The notes beneath the pieces are model-generated. The model worked only from the letters and a program-made list of their open reading frames with translations. It was not told the DNA's origin and did not search any database. A DNA stretch of 64,000 nt from Acidobacteriota bacterium (GTDB lineage Bacteria; Acidobacteriota; Terriglobia; Terriglobales; Acidobacteriaceae), in contig JANYDG010000006.1 of NCBI GenBank assembly GCA_025359885.1, positions 34,349-98,348 of the forward strand, read 5' to 3'. Shown piece by piece: positions 43,955 through 52,301 of the stretch (the first letter of the stretch is position 1; every line of letters starts with the position of its first letter). The position numbers and the translations under genes were made by a program.

Positions 43955-46327
43955 ATGGCTACTTCCAAGACTTCCCACGCCCCAATGCCTGATCGTGTAC
44001 GCCTGGTAGTTGCGTCGTCGGTCATGCTGACCTTTATCTCCTTCTGGCGCGCCGCCTCCATCGTCCTCTGTGATCTTGGCTCCTCTGCCTTCTATGCCGG
44101 CGGTATCGCTGAGGAAGCCGTCGGCAAGGCCGCTCCCTGGTTCATCCTCGGCGTCATGCTCTTCTCCTTTGCTGTCCGCGCTGTCTATGTCGAGAGCTGT
44201 TCCATGTTCACCCGCGGCGGTGTCTACCGCGTCGTTAAAGAGGCTCTCGGCGGCACCTTTGCCAAGCTCAGCGTCTCAGCCCTGATGTTTGATTACATTC
44301 TCACCGGGCCCATCTCAGGCGTTTCCGCCGGGCAATACATTACAGGCCTGATGAACGAATTGCTGACCGTCAGCGCCACCAAAGGCTGGCTCCCCGTCGC
44401 GCTCTCGCCCACCCCGGACCATCCTCTCTTCCAGTTCAACATGGACCACACCTCGGCCGTGTTTGCCGCCGCGGTAACCGTTTATTACTGGTGGGAAAAC
44501 ATCAAGGGCATCGAAGAATCCAGCGAAAAGGCCATGAAGGTGATGCAGATTACAACCATCATGGTGGTAATTCTCCTGGTTTGGGGCGTTTATTCGGTCT
44601 TCATGCAAGGCTCTCACCTGCCGCCACTTCCTACTGCTGCAAACATGCACTTCAGTCAGGACGCGCTCGGCTTCCTCAAAGGCAGTAAATTCGTTCCAGT
44701 TCTCGGTCTGTTTGGCATCCTCATGGCCTTCGGCCACTCAGTACTGGCGATGAGCGGCGAAGAGTCTCTCGCTCAGGTCAACCGCGAAATTCAGCACCCC
44801 AAGCTCAAAAATCTCAAGCGCGCCGCCATCGTCATCGCCATCTACAGCCTCATCTTCACCGGCGGCGCCACCCTGCTCGCTTCGATGCTGATTCCCGATT
44901 TTGAGCGAACCCATATCTATCAGGACAATCTCATCGCCGGTCTCGCCATGTTCATGACCGGCCCGGCAATGCTCAAGATTGGCTTCCGCATCTTCGTCGT
45001 CATCGTCGGCTTCCTCATCCTTTCAGGAGCCATCAATACCTCGATGATCGGCTCCACTGGCGTGCTCATGCGCGTCGCAGAAGACGGCGTGCTCACTGAC
45101 TGGTTCCGCAAGCCGCATAAGCGCTTCGGTACAAGTCATCGAATCATCAACCTGGTCTTCTTCATGCAGATGCTCACCATCCTCATCACGCGAGGCGACG
45201 TGATTATGCTCGGTGAGGCATACGCCTTCGGTGTCATCTGGTCCTTCACGTTCAATAGCCTTGCCATGCTTGTTCTCCGGTGGAAATACCACGGTGAACG
45301 CGGCTGGAAAGTTCCTCCGAACTTCAAAATTGGCAAGACTGAAATTCCCGTTGGACTCGCCTCTGTCTTTCTTGTCCTGCTCACGGTAGCTATCGTTAAC
45401 CTGTTCACCAAGTCGGTGGCCACCGTGAGCGGCGTCATCTTTGCTACCGCATTCTTCATCATCTTTTCGGTCTCTGAAAAGCGGAACGCCAAGCAGCATG
45501 CCCTCAACAAACGCCAGATGAAAGAGCATTTCCAGCTCGACCATCAAGACGTCGTAAGTCGCGAAACCGTTGCCGTCCGCCCTGGCGCCGTTATGGTCAC
45601 CATGCGCGACGCAGCCAATCCTTACGCGCTCAAATGGGCCCTATCCCGCACCAGTACAGACGAGCAGGATGTTGTCGTGCTCACCGTTCGCATGATGGGT
45701 GCCGGCGGTCCAGAGTTCCTCGGCCCTGAAGACCAGATCTTCTCTGAGCACGAGCAAATGGTCTTCACCAAGGCTATCTCCGTGGCTGAAAGCTTTGGCA
45801 AGAAAGTCTCCCTGCTCGTCGTTCCAGCAGGCGATATTTTTGCAGCCCTCATGCAGACCGCTAACTCGCTTGAAGTGAACTCAGTCGTCTCCGGTCTCTC
45901 CACCAAGATGAGCCCTGAAGATCAGGCCTTCCACATCGGGCAAGCCTGGGAATCACTGCCCGAGCCCAAACGCCAGCTCAACTTCTACGTTATCGATCCC
46001 GCCGGTAACTCCCGCGTATACTATTTGGGCCCCCACGCTCCTTCGCTCGGCCCGGATGACGTGCAACTGGTCCATCGCCTCTGGCTCAATCTCCGTCGCG
46101 ACCCCGCCATGGGAGACCTGCACCACAGCGACATCATCACTTACGCCCTCACCCGCCTGGCCAGCCAGTATGCACGCGAAAATCAGGAGATTATTCGCGA
46201 CCTGAAAGGCTTTAAGTCGACGGAAGCTACCGCATCGCTCAGCTTGACTGGCTCAGAAGCGTTGCTTGTCCCTAACACCGGTCTCCTGCCGAAGCCTCGC
46301 GGTACCGATGGGTCGGGTAAAGAGTAA
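43955..46327 (+). CDS. APC-type permease fused to a cytoplasmic USP-like domain
   Basis: 790 residues. Residues about 20-510 form about 12 membrane segments of an APC permease (VMLTFISFWRAASIVLCDLG at the start, AFGHSVLAMSGEESLAQVNREIQHP in the middle). Residues about 540-700 form a soluble alpha/beta domain similar to universal stress proteins (VVVLTVRMMGAGGPEF, EQMVFTKAISVAESFGKKVSLLVVPAGD), followed by a helical tail. Such C-terminal domains usually bind nucleotides or regulate gating. The substrate is not predictable. Confidence 0.85.
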   Translation: MATSKTSHAPMPDRVRLVVASSVMLTFISFWRAASIVLCDLGSSAFYAGGIAEEAVGKAAPWFILGVMLFSFAVRAVYVESCSMFTRGGVYRVVKEALGGTFAKLSVSALMFDYILTGPISGVSAGQYITGLMNELLTVSATKGWLPVALSPTPDHPLFQFNMDHTSAVFAAAVTVYYWWENIKGIEESSEKAMKVMQITTIMVVILLVWGVYSVFMQGSHLPPLPTAANMHFSQDALGFLKGSKFVPVLGLFGILMAFGHSVLAMSGEESLAQVNREIQHPKLKNLKRAAIVIAIYSLIFTGGATLLASMLIPDFERTHIYQDNLIAGLAMFMTGPAMLKIGFRIFVVIVGFLILSGAINTSMIGSTGVLMRVAEDGVLTDWFRKPHKRFGTSHRIINLVFFMQMLTILITRGDVIMLGEAYAFGVIWSFTFNSLAMLVLRWKYHGERGWKVPPNFKIGKTEIPVGLASVFLVLLTVAIVNLFTKSVATVSGVIFATAFFIIFSVSEKRNAKQHALNKRQMKEHFQLDHQDVVSRETVAVRPGAVMVTMRDAANPYALKWALSRTSTDEQDVVVLTVRMMGAGGPEFLGPEDQIFSEHEQMVFTKAISVAESFGKKVSLLVVPAGDIFAALMQTANSLEVNSVVSGLSTKMSPEDQAFHIGQAWESLPEPKRQLNFYVIDPAGNSRVYYLGPHAPSLGPDDVQLVHRLWLNLRRDPAMGDLHHSDIITYALTRLASQYARENQEIIRDLKGFKSTEATASLSLTGSEALLVPNTGLLPKPRGTDGSGKE

Positions 46328-46339
46328 TATCGCTCCCCT

Positions 46340-46369
46340 CGGTTATCGGTTATCGGTTATCGGTTATCG
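46340..46369. repeat. Four tandem CGGTTAT heptamers
   Basis: Perfect head-to-tail 7-nt units directly after the permease stop codon. The same 7-nt period is seen in the TCCCTGA arrays elsewhere in the window, with different sequence. Confidence 0.8.
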
Positions 46370-46734
46370 TCCCAACGGACGAGGTGGCCTCCCCGAGCTA
46401 TCTCGTCCCTCGAAGATCCGCATCCTTGCCAATTACCAGGGCCAGAGACATCAGTTCCGTCCTGTTCGAAGCACGATGGTTCGGGTTGACTTAGAACCCG
46501 CAGTTCCACTCATAGATACACACCGACCAGAACCTTCTGATTAAGAGAGCATCTGTAGGATGCCTCCTACCGGCGAACTAAACTACTCTGTTCGGGTATA
46601 GATATAGAAAAATCCGGTTGTGCGAATACCGCCTGTTCCTCTGGTCGAACAAGCGGAATTCAGTCAAAAGCATGAAATAATTGGCTTTCCATGTAACTCT
46701 TAACGCTCCGAACCAAAAACAGTGCAAATTTTGG

Positions 46735-46764
46735 TTTACAAAGACTAGTGATGTTTCATACAAA
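46735..46764 (+). promoter_or_regulatory. Weak candidate promoter for the small basic protein
   Basis: TTTACA (46735-46740) and TACAAA (46759-46764) are 18 nt apart and end 70 nt before the start codon at 46834. Confidence 0.3.
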
Positions 46765-46833
46765 GTAAATACGACCAGCCCTCTGCTCATCGAGTTCAAA
46801 TGGGGGAAAAGGCAGGCGATATTAGGAGGAAGC

Positions 46834-47082
46834 ATGCAACTCTCAAAAATTTTGGCTGAGATTGATCTGGAGATTTCGCGGTTGGAACAAGCTCGGACCC
46901 TGCTCGCCGGAGAATCCGCACCGGCTGTCAAGAAAACACGAAAAGCTAAATCAGCCGTCGTCACTGAAGAAGCCCCAACCAAGCGTAAAAAGAAGCGCAA
47001 CCTGTCGCCGGAAGGCCGCAAGAGAATTGCTGAAGCAGTGCGCCGCCGCTGGGAACTTCAAAAGAAGGCTGCAGCCAAGTAA
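46834..47082 (+). CDS. Small basic protein with coiled N-terminus
   Basis: 82 residues starting at ATG 46834, fixed by a strong AGGAGG 7 nt upstream. The N-terminus (MQLSKILAEIDLEISRLEQARTL) is an amphipathic helix able to dimerise; the middle is Lys-rich (KKTRKAKSA, KRKKKRNLS); the C-terminus SPEGRKRIAEAVRRRWELQKK is a compact basic helix motif seen in small DNA-binding proteins. A nucleoid-associated or regulatory DNA-binding role is inferred. It stands alone with its own hairpin downstream. Confidence 0.7.
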   Translation: MQLSKILAEIDLEISRLEQARTLLAGESAPAVKKTRKAKSAVVTEEAPTKRKKKRNLSPEGRKRIAEAVRRRWELQKKAAAK

Positions 47083-47110
47083 CAGCTTGTTGCAACGCAT
47101 CTGTGGAACG

Positions 47111-47140
47111 GAGGGCTGACTAAGCTTAAGCCCTCTTGGT
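47111..47140 (+). terminator. Hairpin after the small basic protein
   Basis: GAGGGCT (47111-47117) pairs with AGCCCTC (47129-47135), followed by TTGGTT. The weak T-tract makes this a probable rather than certain terminator. Confidence 0.45.
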
Positions 47141-47162
47141 TCCCTGCAACCTGGAATACAAC

Positions 47163-47816
47163 TCAGCGCACGAGGATGGCTTCTGACACACCGTCTTTAG
47201 CCAAAAACTGCTTCAAGCCTGACCAATCAGAGAACAAGCGTTCAATATTACGGTTGGTCAAAGCGCGCTGTTGAGCTGCTGGCTTGGCCAGCTGTAACTC
47301 CACTTCATCCCCGGCTGTTACGTGGAAACGATGGTAGGGAGCCAACTCCGGCTGCAGCTTGGTATGAAACAAAGCCAGCAGTTGCCCGCCCGGCACAACT
47401 GAGTCATGCAGCGACCGCACAATCGGTGCGACTAAGGCTTCAGGTAGATAATCAAGGACAGTCCACAAAAGTACCATGTCAAAGGTTCGTCCGGAAAAAT
47501 GAAGATTTTGCCGCGTGAATCCTTCTAAATCCCAAATCGGCTTCCCTTCTTCGTCATCTCCGGTAATCCACTCGCCTGTAAAGGCATCCTCAACCAGGTC
47601 GGCCATGTAGACGCTGTGGCCCATGCTCGTAAGAAAATTGATGTTCGTCGGCGATGTGCTGCCAATATCCAGCACCCTCAGACCGGGCTCCACACTCAGG
47701 CGCTTGCGCAGCGTGCCCCAGCCGCCTGAGTGCCTCGGAATACGCCCGCCACCCAAGTGCCCCTGTGCCGAAGCCGTTCCCGACGCCGGCTGCCGCTCAA
47801 ACATCCTGCCTAGCAT
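47163..47816 (-). CDS. Class I SAM-dependent methyltransferase-like protein
   Basis: 217 residues with motif I LRVLDIGSTSPTNINFL, an acidic residue after strand 2 (VYMADLVED), and motif IV-like FDMVLLWTVLDYLP; later strands follow the class I order. The first about 35 residues are Gly/Ser-rich and may not be translated. The target is unknown. It lies 154 nt after the bactofilin gene on the same strand. Confidence 0.75.
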   Translation of the reverse strand: MLGRMFERQPASGTASAQGHLGGGRIPRHSGGWGTLRKRLSVEPGLRVLDIGSTSPTNINFLTSMGHSVYMADLVEDAFTGEWITGDDEEGKPIWDLEGFTRQNLHFSGRTFDMVLLWTVLDYLPEALVAPIVRSLHDSVVPGGQLLALFHTKLQPELAPYHRFHVTAGDEVELQLAKPAAQQRALTNRNIERLFSDWSGLKQFLAKDGVSEAILVR

Positions 47817-47970
47817 CTATCGCGCCTCCTGCACTCGCTTACAATCCACCATCGCCAACTGCTCTGGTTGCAGCCGCAGTCGAAGGTCATCCCAAACACA
47901 TCCAGCATCCGATCCTTCCCCCGGAATCGTCGTTCCAGAACTCCAGTGAACTCAGACGACTCGTCCGCTG

Positions 47971-48369
47971 CTAAACCGTACCCGCCGACGCTGAACCCTC
48001 AGTCGCGGCTACAACCCCAGAATCAGCCACTTTCGCCGCAGTCTGCGTCAAATCAACCTTGCCGCGAAACACTGCATTGTCCTCAATCGCAAGCCGCAGT
48101 GCGCGAACGTCTCCTGTTACCTGGCATCCGGCGCGCAATTCCACGCGTCCACTGGCCGTGATGTTCCCCTGCACCTGTCCCAGGACAAGCACATCGCGCG
48201 CCGAAAGATCGGCGGCCAAAACGGCATTTGGGCCGATCGTCAGGCGGCTCTCGGTTAGGCTGATCGTTCCTTCAATCCGCCCATCCACAAACAGGTCTTC
48301 GCTGCCCTTCACTTCGCCGCGAATCAAAACAGATTTACCAATCCGTGCCGGTGTATTTTCTACTGCCAT
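47971..48369 (-). CDS. Bactofilin-type polymer-forming cytoskeletal protein
   Basis: 132 residues: a short proline-poor N-tail, then a right-handed beta-helix of repeated strands (SVLIRGEVKGSEDLFVDGRIEGTIS, VLVLGQVQGNITASGRVELRAG, DVRALRLAIEDNAVFRGKVDL) and an Ala/Thr-rich tail. Bactofilins polymerise without nucleotide and organise envelope machinery. Divergent from the secreted-protein gene at 48483. Confidence 0.93.
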   Translation of the reverse strand: MAVENTPARIGKSVLIRGEVKGSEDLFVDGRIEGTISLTESRLTIGPNAVLAADLSARDVLVLGQVQGNITASGRVELRAGCQVTGDVRALRLAIEDNAVFRGKVDLTQTAAKVADSGVVAATEGSASAGTV

Positions 48370-48482
48370 TGGTCAGATCCTTTGAGGGGCCGCTATTGGG
48401 ACCCTGCCCGAACTATAGCAACCTCTGACCGACCTGACAAAACTCATGCAACGCAAGCGCCACAAATGCGTCTAACTAGGCA

Positions 48483-49466
48483 ATGCCGAACTCCCTTCCC
48501 GAAACTGGCCAGCGAAGCACGCACGCCAACCGACGACCCGGCATCGACCCTGCCCAACACCCCGCAGGCCGCGGTTCACCATTCGGAAAAGCCCTGCTGC
48601 TTCCTCTGCAGTCCAGCAGCGATCTCCTCTTGTGCGCCCTCGCTTTGGCTCTCCTGGCAGGCAATCTGAGCGCTGCTCCCCAGGCCGCTCACCCGACCAC
48701 CCTGTCGAATGAAGAGATCCAAAGCATGGTCCGGCGTGTCCTGCAGACCGAGATGCAGCAGGCGCAAGCGCCCACCCAGGGTAGCGACCATCCAATGCAA
48801 TACCGGCTGCACAAGACAAGCCCGCGGCTCTCTACCACCAAGCTCATCGTAGAGACCAAAGACGGTGATGTAGCCCGCCTTGTCGCCGTCAACGACCTGC
48901 CACTCAGCCCAGCAAGCCAGCAGGCAGAGAATGTCCGACTCGACACTCTGCTCAATGACCCCAGCCTCCAACGCCATCGCCAGCAGCGGGAGCAAGGTGA
49001 CGCCGATCGCGTCCGCAAGGTCATCCGAGCCCTCCCTGATGCATTTCTCTACCAATTCGCCGGCATCGTCCAAACCCCACAAGGGGCATGCTATCGGCTC
49101 ATCTTCCACCCCAAACCCGGCTTCGACCCCGAAGACCTCGAAGCCCAGATGCTCAAGGCCATGGCCGGTGAACTCTGGATTGATATTGCTCAGCAACGCG
49201 TCACACGTATCGAAGGCAAGCGTCTCAAAGATGTTGACTTTGGTTGGGGAATCCTCGGCAAACTAGATCAGGGCGGCTCCCTGCTGCTGCAGCAAGCCGA
49301 TGTCGGCAACCATCAATGGCGCACCTCTCGCATGGTTCTCGTCATGAACGCGCGCATCCTGTTCAAGGTTGTCAAACTCGACACCGCCCTCGAAATGACA
49401 GACTTCGCCCCCGTAGCTCCCGATTTGAACTACAAGCAGGCAATCCATATCCTGAATCAGAGATAG
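48483..49466 (+). CDS. Exported protein of unknown function
   Basis: Up to 327 residues. A hydrophobic stretch LLLCALALALLAGNLSAAP near residues 49-67 looks like a signal peptide, so the true start may be downstream of ATG 48483. The mature part has RVLQTEMQQAQ helices and a beta-rich half (YRLIFHPKPGFDPEDLEAQMLKAMAGELWID, RVTRIEGKRLKDVDFGWGIL) resembling LolA/RseB-like lipid-binding folds. The envelope location and fold are inferred; the gene is unrecognised. Confidence 0.65.
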   Translation: MPNSLPETGQRSTHANRRPGIDPAQHPAGRGSPFGKALLLPLQSSSDLLLCALALALLAGNLSAAPQAAHPTTLSNEEIQSMVRRVLQTEMQQAQAPTQGSDHPMQYRLHKTSPRLSTTKLIVETKDGDVARLVAVNDLPLSPASQQAENVRLDTLLNDPSLQRHRQQREQGDADRVRKVIRALPDAFLYQFAGIVQTPQGACYRLIFHPKPGFDPEDLEAQMLKAMAGELWIDIAQQRVTRIEGKRLKDVDFGWGILGKLDQGGSLLLQQADVGNHQWRTSRMVLVMNARILFKVVKLDTALEMTDFAPVAPDLNYKQAIHILNQR

Positions 49467-49514
49467 TTACGCGTGCCCCCGGTCTCGCCCCTGAGACCGG
49501 GGGGCACACTGGGC

Positions 49515-50375
49515 CTAAAGCACTCCACCATCCCCGTCAAAGCTCCCGTCGTCGCCAATCACGCTGCTGGAATCGTCAAATCCTCCACCGGAGTTGCCAT
49601 CCCACCCGCCATCGGAAACCTGGGCATTCCCGTCTCCGCCATTGTCGCGGAACTGGTGTTCACCACCATGCTCATGCATCCCACGTTCCGAACCACGGTC
49701 ATCATAATAATTGTTCACGACGTTTTCTTCGATGGGCCGTTCGTAACCGCCGCCCATGCCCATACCAAGGCCCACGCCAGGCATGCCCCATCCGCCCATC
49801 CCCATGCCCATTCCAGGATGTCCGAAACCGCCATGCAGCAGCGCCTCAACCCCCTCAAAGGCCAGAGCACCGGCCGCCAACCCGGCCGCCGTCTGTGCAG
49901 CTGAACGCAAAAAGCTCGGCTGCCCCGCGGCAGACCCATACATCGGCCCACCCTGCGGACCAGGGTAAGGCGGCTGACTCTGGTATTGCGGTTGGTAAGG
50001 AGTCTGGTACTCCGGCGTCCCCTGCGGCACATACACCGGCTGGTAGCCACCCTGGGCAACTGGCTGAAATGCCGGGGGCGGTTGGGGCGGCGTCGGTTCC
50101 CGGTGTCCAAGCAGGCTCCCCAGAAAACTCGTCGCATGTGCCGGCTGCTGGGCCTGCTGTTGCAACTGCTGTTGCGCCTGCGTCAATTGTGCCCGAGCCT
50201 GCTCCAAAGCGATGTTCTGCACCAGCACGCTCTGCGCCAGAATGTACAGTGCATCCGGATTGCCACTCAGCCCGCGCGCCAGTACTCCAGCAGCATCCGG
50301 ATCTTTTTCATTCAATTGTGTGGAATTAACCCGCTCAACGAGCGAATTGATCATCTGCTCTTCCTGAGAAGTCAC
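49515..50375 (-). CDS. DUF2076 family protein
   Basis: 286 residues. The N-terminal helix pair MTSQEEQMINSLVERVN and DALYILAQSVLVQNIALEQARAQL is the DUF2076 signature. Then follow a Gln/Pro/Tyr-rich linker, a short hydrophobic segment (TAAGLAAGALAFEGVEALL), a Gly/Met-rich stretch (GMGMGMGGWGMPG) and an acidic Asp/Gly tail. The layout suggests a periplasmic or membrane-associated, largely disordered protein. Function unknown. Confidence 0.87.
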   Translation of the reverse strand: MTSQEEQMINSLVERVNSTQLNEKDPDAAGVLARGLSGNPDALYILAQSVLVQNIALEQARAQLTQAQQQLQQQAQQPAHATSFLGSLLGHREPTPPQPPPAFQPVAQGGYQPVYVPQGTPEYQTPYQPQYQSQPPYPGPQGGPMYGSAAGQPSFLRSAAQTAAGLAAGALAFEGVEALLHGGFGHPGMGMGMGGWGMPGVGLGMGMGGGYERPIEENVVNNYYDDRGSERGMHEHGGEHQFRDNGGDGNAQVSDGGWDGNSGGGFDDSSSVIGDDGSFDGDGGVL

Positions 50376-50513
50376 GAATTAGTCCTCCAGCGGCAGTCAG
50401 GTGCAATACTCCCACGCCGCACAATCACTTCAGACGCACGCACGCAGGCAAAGTTGCATCTACCGATGAATACGCTGCTAGCTCATGCCTCGTTCCATCG
50501 GTACAGATTGTTG

Positions 50514-50966
50514 CTACCGCCCGGGTGCGGTCTCCCACGAAGACATCTCCGGGAACCCCACATAGTCGATCCGCACCGAATTCATCGCCCGCGGATGAGA
50601 TCCTACCGCCGAAAGCGCCAGTCCGCATTTTTCGCATGTAATCCGCAGCGCATTTTCGTCGGTCCATTTCAGACTCAACGGGCCACACTGCGTCGGCTTG
50701 ATCACCACCTGGGACTCGGTGAAATCCACCCCGTTTTCATACGTCGCCGCCCCTGAATCCTTGTCCAGCAGCACATAAGTTGTCGGGCTGGTGTCAAACT
50801 TGCCATCCACATAGTACTGGCGCAGCAGGATGGTGGCCCGATACATGTGACTCGGATTTGCGATCGAGGCAATCACGGTGTCCTGACGCTGGTCTCCCTT
50901 GCACCCCGACACCACAAGCGCGCAGCCGTTGACCAGCAGAATTGCCAAAAGGACGGTAATCTTCAT
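50514..50966 (-). CDS. Small lipoprotein of unknown function
   Basis: 150 residues with a lipoprotein signal peptide (MKITVLLAILLVNGCALVVSGC; lipobox VVSGC). The mature domain has about six beta strands and a CGPLSLKWTDENALRITCEKCG segment with three cysteines that could pair. I do not recognise the family. It lies between DUF2076 and the racemase gene on the same strand. Confidence 0.65.
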   Translation of the reverse strand: MKITVLLAILLVNGCALVVSGCKGDQRQDTVIASIANPSHMYRATILLRQYYVDGKFDTSPTTYVLLDKDSGAATYENGVDFTESQVVIKPTQCGPLSLKWTDENALRITCEKCGLALSAVGSHPRAMNSVRIDYVGFPEMSSWETAPGR

Positions 50967-51037
50967 TCAGTTGAACCTGAATATACAGCAGAATGACCCT
51001 GTCCGATTTGAATTCAACCGGCCCTAATCGCCCAGCC

Positions 51038-52162
51038 TCAATTGACAAGCGCATGGGCCCGTATCTCGGTCTTCCGCACCGTCAGCCGGTCAACGAGGTC
51101 GGTTCGCACTTCAAATCCCCGTCCCGGCGCGTCTGAAATCGAAATCTCGCCCTGCGCGGAAACCGTCACTTCCGGCTCAATAATGTCCTCGGCCCAATAC
51201 CGGCTCGACGCCGAAACATCCCCGGGCAGAGAAAAATTCGCCAACGATGAGAGCGCGATATTGTGCGCCCGCCCGATCCCAGACTCCAGCATTCCGCCGC
51301 ACCACACCGGGACTCCGCGCTCGTAGGCCGCGTTGTGCACTGCCACAGCCTCTGAAAATCCGCCCACACGACCCAGCTTGATATTGATAATCCGGCACGA
51401 TTCCATCTCAATCGCCGCCAGCGCATCCCGCCGGTTGCGGATCGATTCGTCCAGGCAAATCGCTGTATCCAGCCGCTTCTGCAGCATGGAGTGATAGTAG
51501 AAATCGTCGTACCAGAGCGGCTGCTCTACCATGAGCAGGTCAAAGCCATCAAAGGTCGCCAGATGGTCCGCATCTTTTAACCGGTACGCTGAATTCGCAT
51601 CGCAGCTCAGCGTAATTGCCGGGAACCGGTGCCGTACGCGCTCGAACACTTCAACGTCCCACCCCGGCTTGCACTTGAGCTTGATGCGCTGGTACCCGGC
51701 CGCAACTTCACGCTCAATCAGCGCTATCAGTTCGGCAATCGAGGTCTGAATTCCAATTGAAACTCCGCAAGGAATCACATCCCGCACCCCACCCAGCAAC
51801 CGGCTCAGCGACATGTCCTTCATCTGGGCTTCCAAATCCCAAATAGCATTCTCAAGCGTCGCCTTCGCCATCCGGTTGCCGCGCACCAACCCAAAGATCC
51901 GCGGCACCTGTCCGCCATTCTCTACCCTGCTCGCGGCAAGCGTCGGCCCAAGTTCATCCACAATCACGTTCCAACACGAGTCCACAGACTCTTCAGAAAA
52001 ATGTGGGTGCTCTCCGGCCGTGCACTCACCCCAGCCAATCAAGCCCTCAGAGTGAATTTCAGCCAGCACAACTCGCCGGTCCTTGGTCGTTCCAAAGCTG
52101 GTCTGAAACGGACGCAAAAGCGGTAGATTCAGCTCACGCAGATAGATCGCATCAATTTTCAT
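51038..52162 (-). CDS. o-Succinylbenzoate synthase / N-acylamino-acid racemase (enolase superfamily)
   Basis: 374 residues with the full MenC/NSAR catalytic set: KxK in IKLKCKPGWD, metal ligands Asp in LSCDANSAY, Glu in VEQPL and Asp in LDESI, and the second-face Lys in NIKLGRVGG. OSBS works in menaquinone synthesis; NSAR racemises N-succinylamino acids. No men gene is adjacent, but a GNAT acyltransferase of the type paired with NSAR is directly upstream (140 nt), so the racemase role is favoured. Confidence 0.88.
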   Translation of the reverse strand: MKIDAIYLRELNLPLLRPFQTSFGTTKDRRVVLAEIHSEGLIGWGECTAGEHPHFSEESVDSCWNVIVDELGPTLAASRVENGGQVPRIFGLVRGNRMAKATLENAIWDLEAQMKDMSLSRLLGGVRDVIPCGVSIGIQTSIAELIALIEREVAAGYQRIKLKCKPGWDVEVFERVRHRFPAITLSCDANSAYRLKDADHLATFDGFDLLMVEQPLWYDDFYYHSMLQKRLDTAICLDESIRNRRDALAAIEMESCRIINIKLGRVGGFSEAVAVHNAAYERGVPVWCGGMLESGIGRAHNIALSSLANFSLPGDVSASSRYWAEDIIEPEVTVSAQGEISISDAPGRGFEVRTDLVDRLTVRKTEIRAHALVN

Positions 52163-52301
52163 CGCGGTTTGGCCTTGACATCCGATTCATGTGGGGAGGA
52201 ATGCCTGTCTTCCACGGCACCTTGCGGTTCCGCCCTCCCAGTTTCTCACAACCACATTTAGATACATGCCAATCCTGTACATCTTATTTTTCGCCCATAA
52301 T

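Larger units (their letters stand above)
46328..46833. other. 506-nt gene-free region with heptamer array
   Basis: Holds four tandem CGGTTAT units at 46340-46367 and no convincing coding frame. It is AT-richer than its surroundings toward its right end (46560-46800), where a weak promoter for the 82-residue gene can be drawn. The base-composition drop suggests acquired or fast-evolving DNA. Confidence 0.5.
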
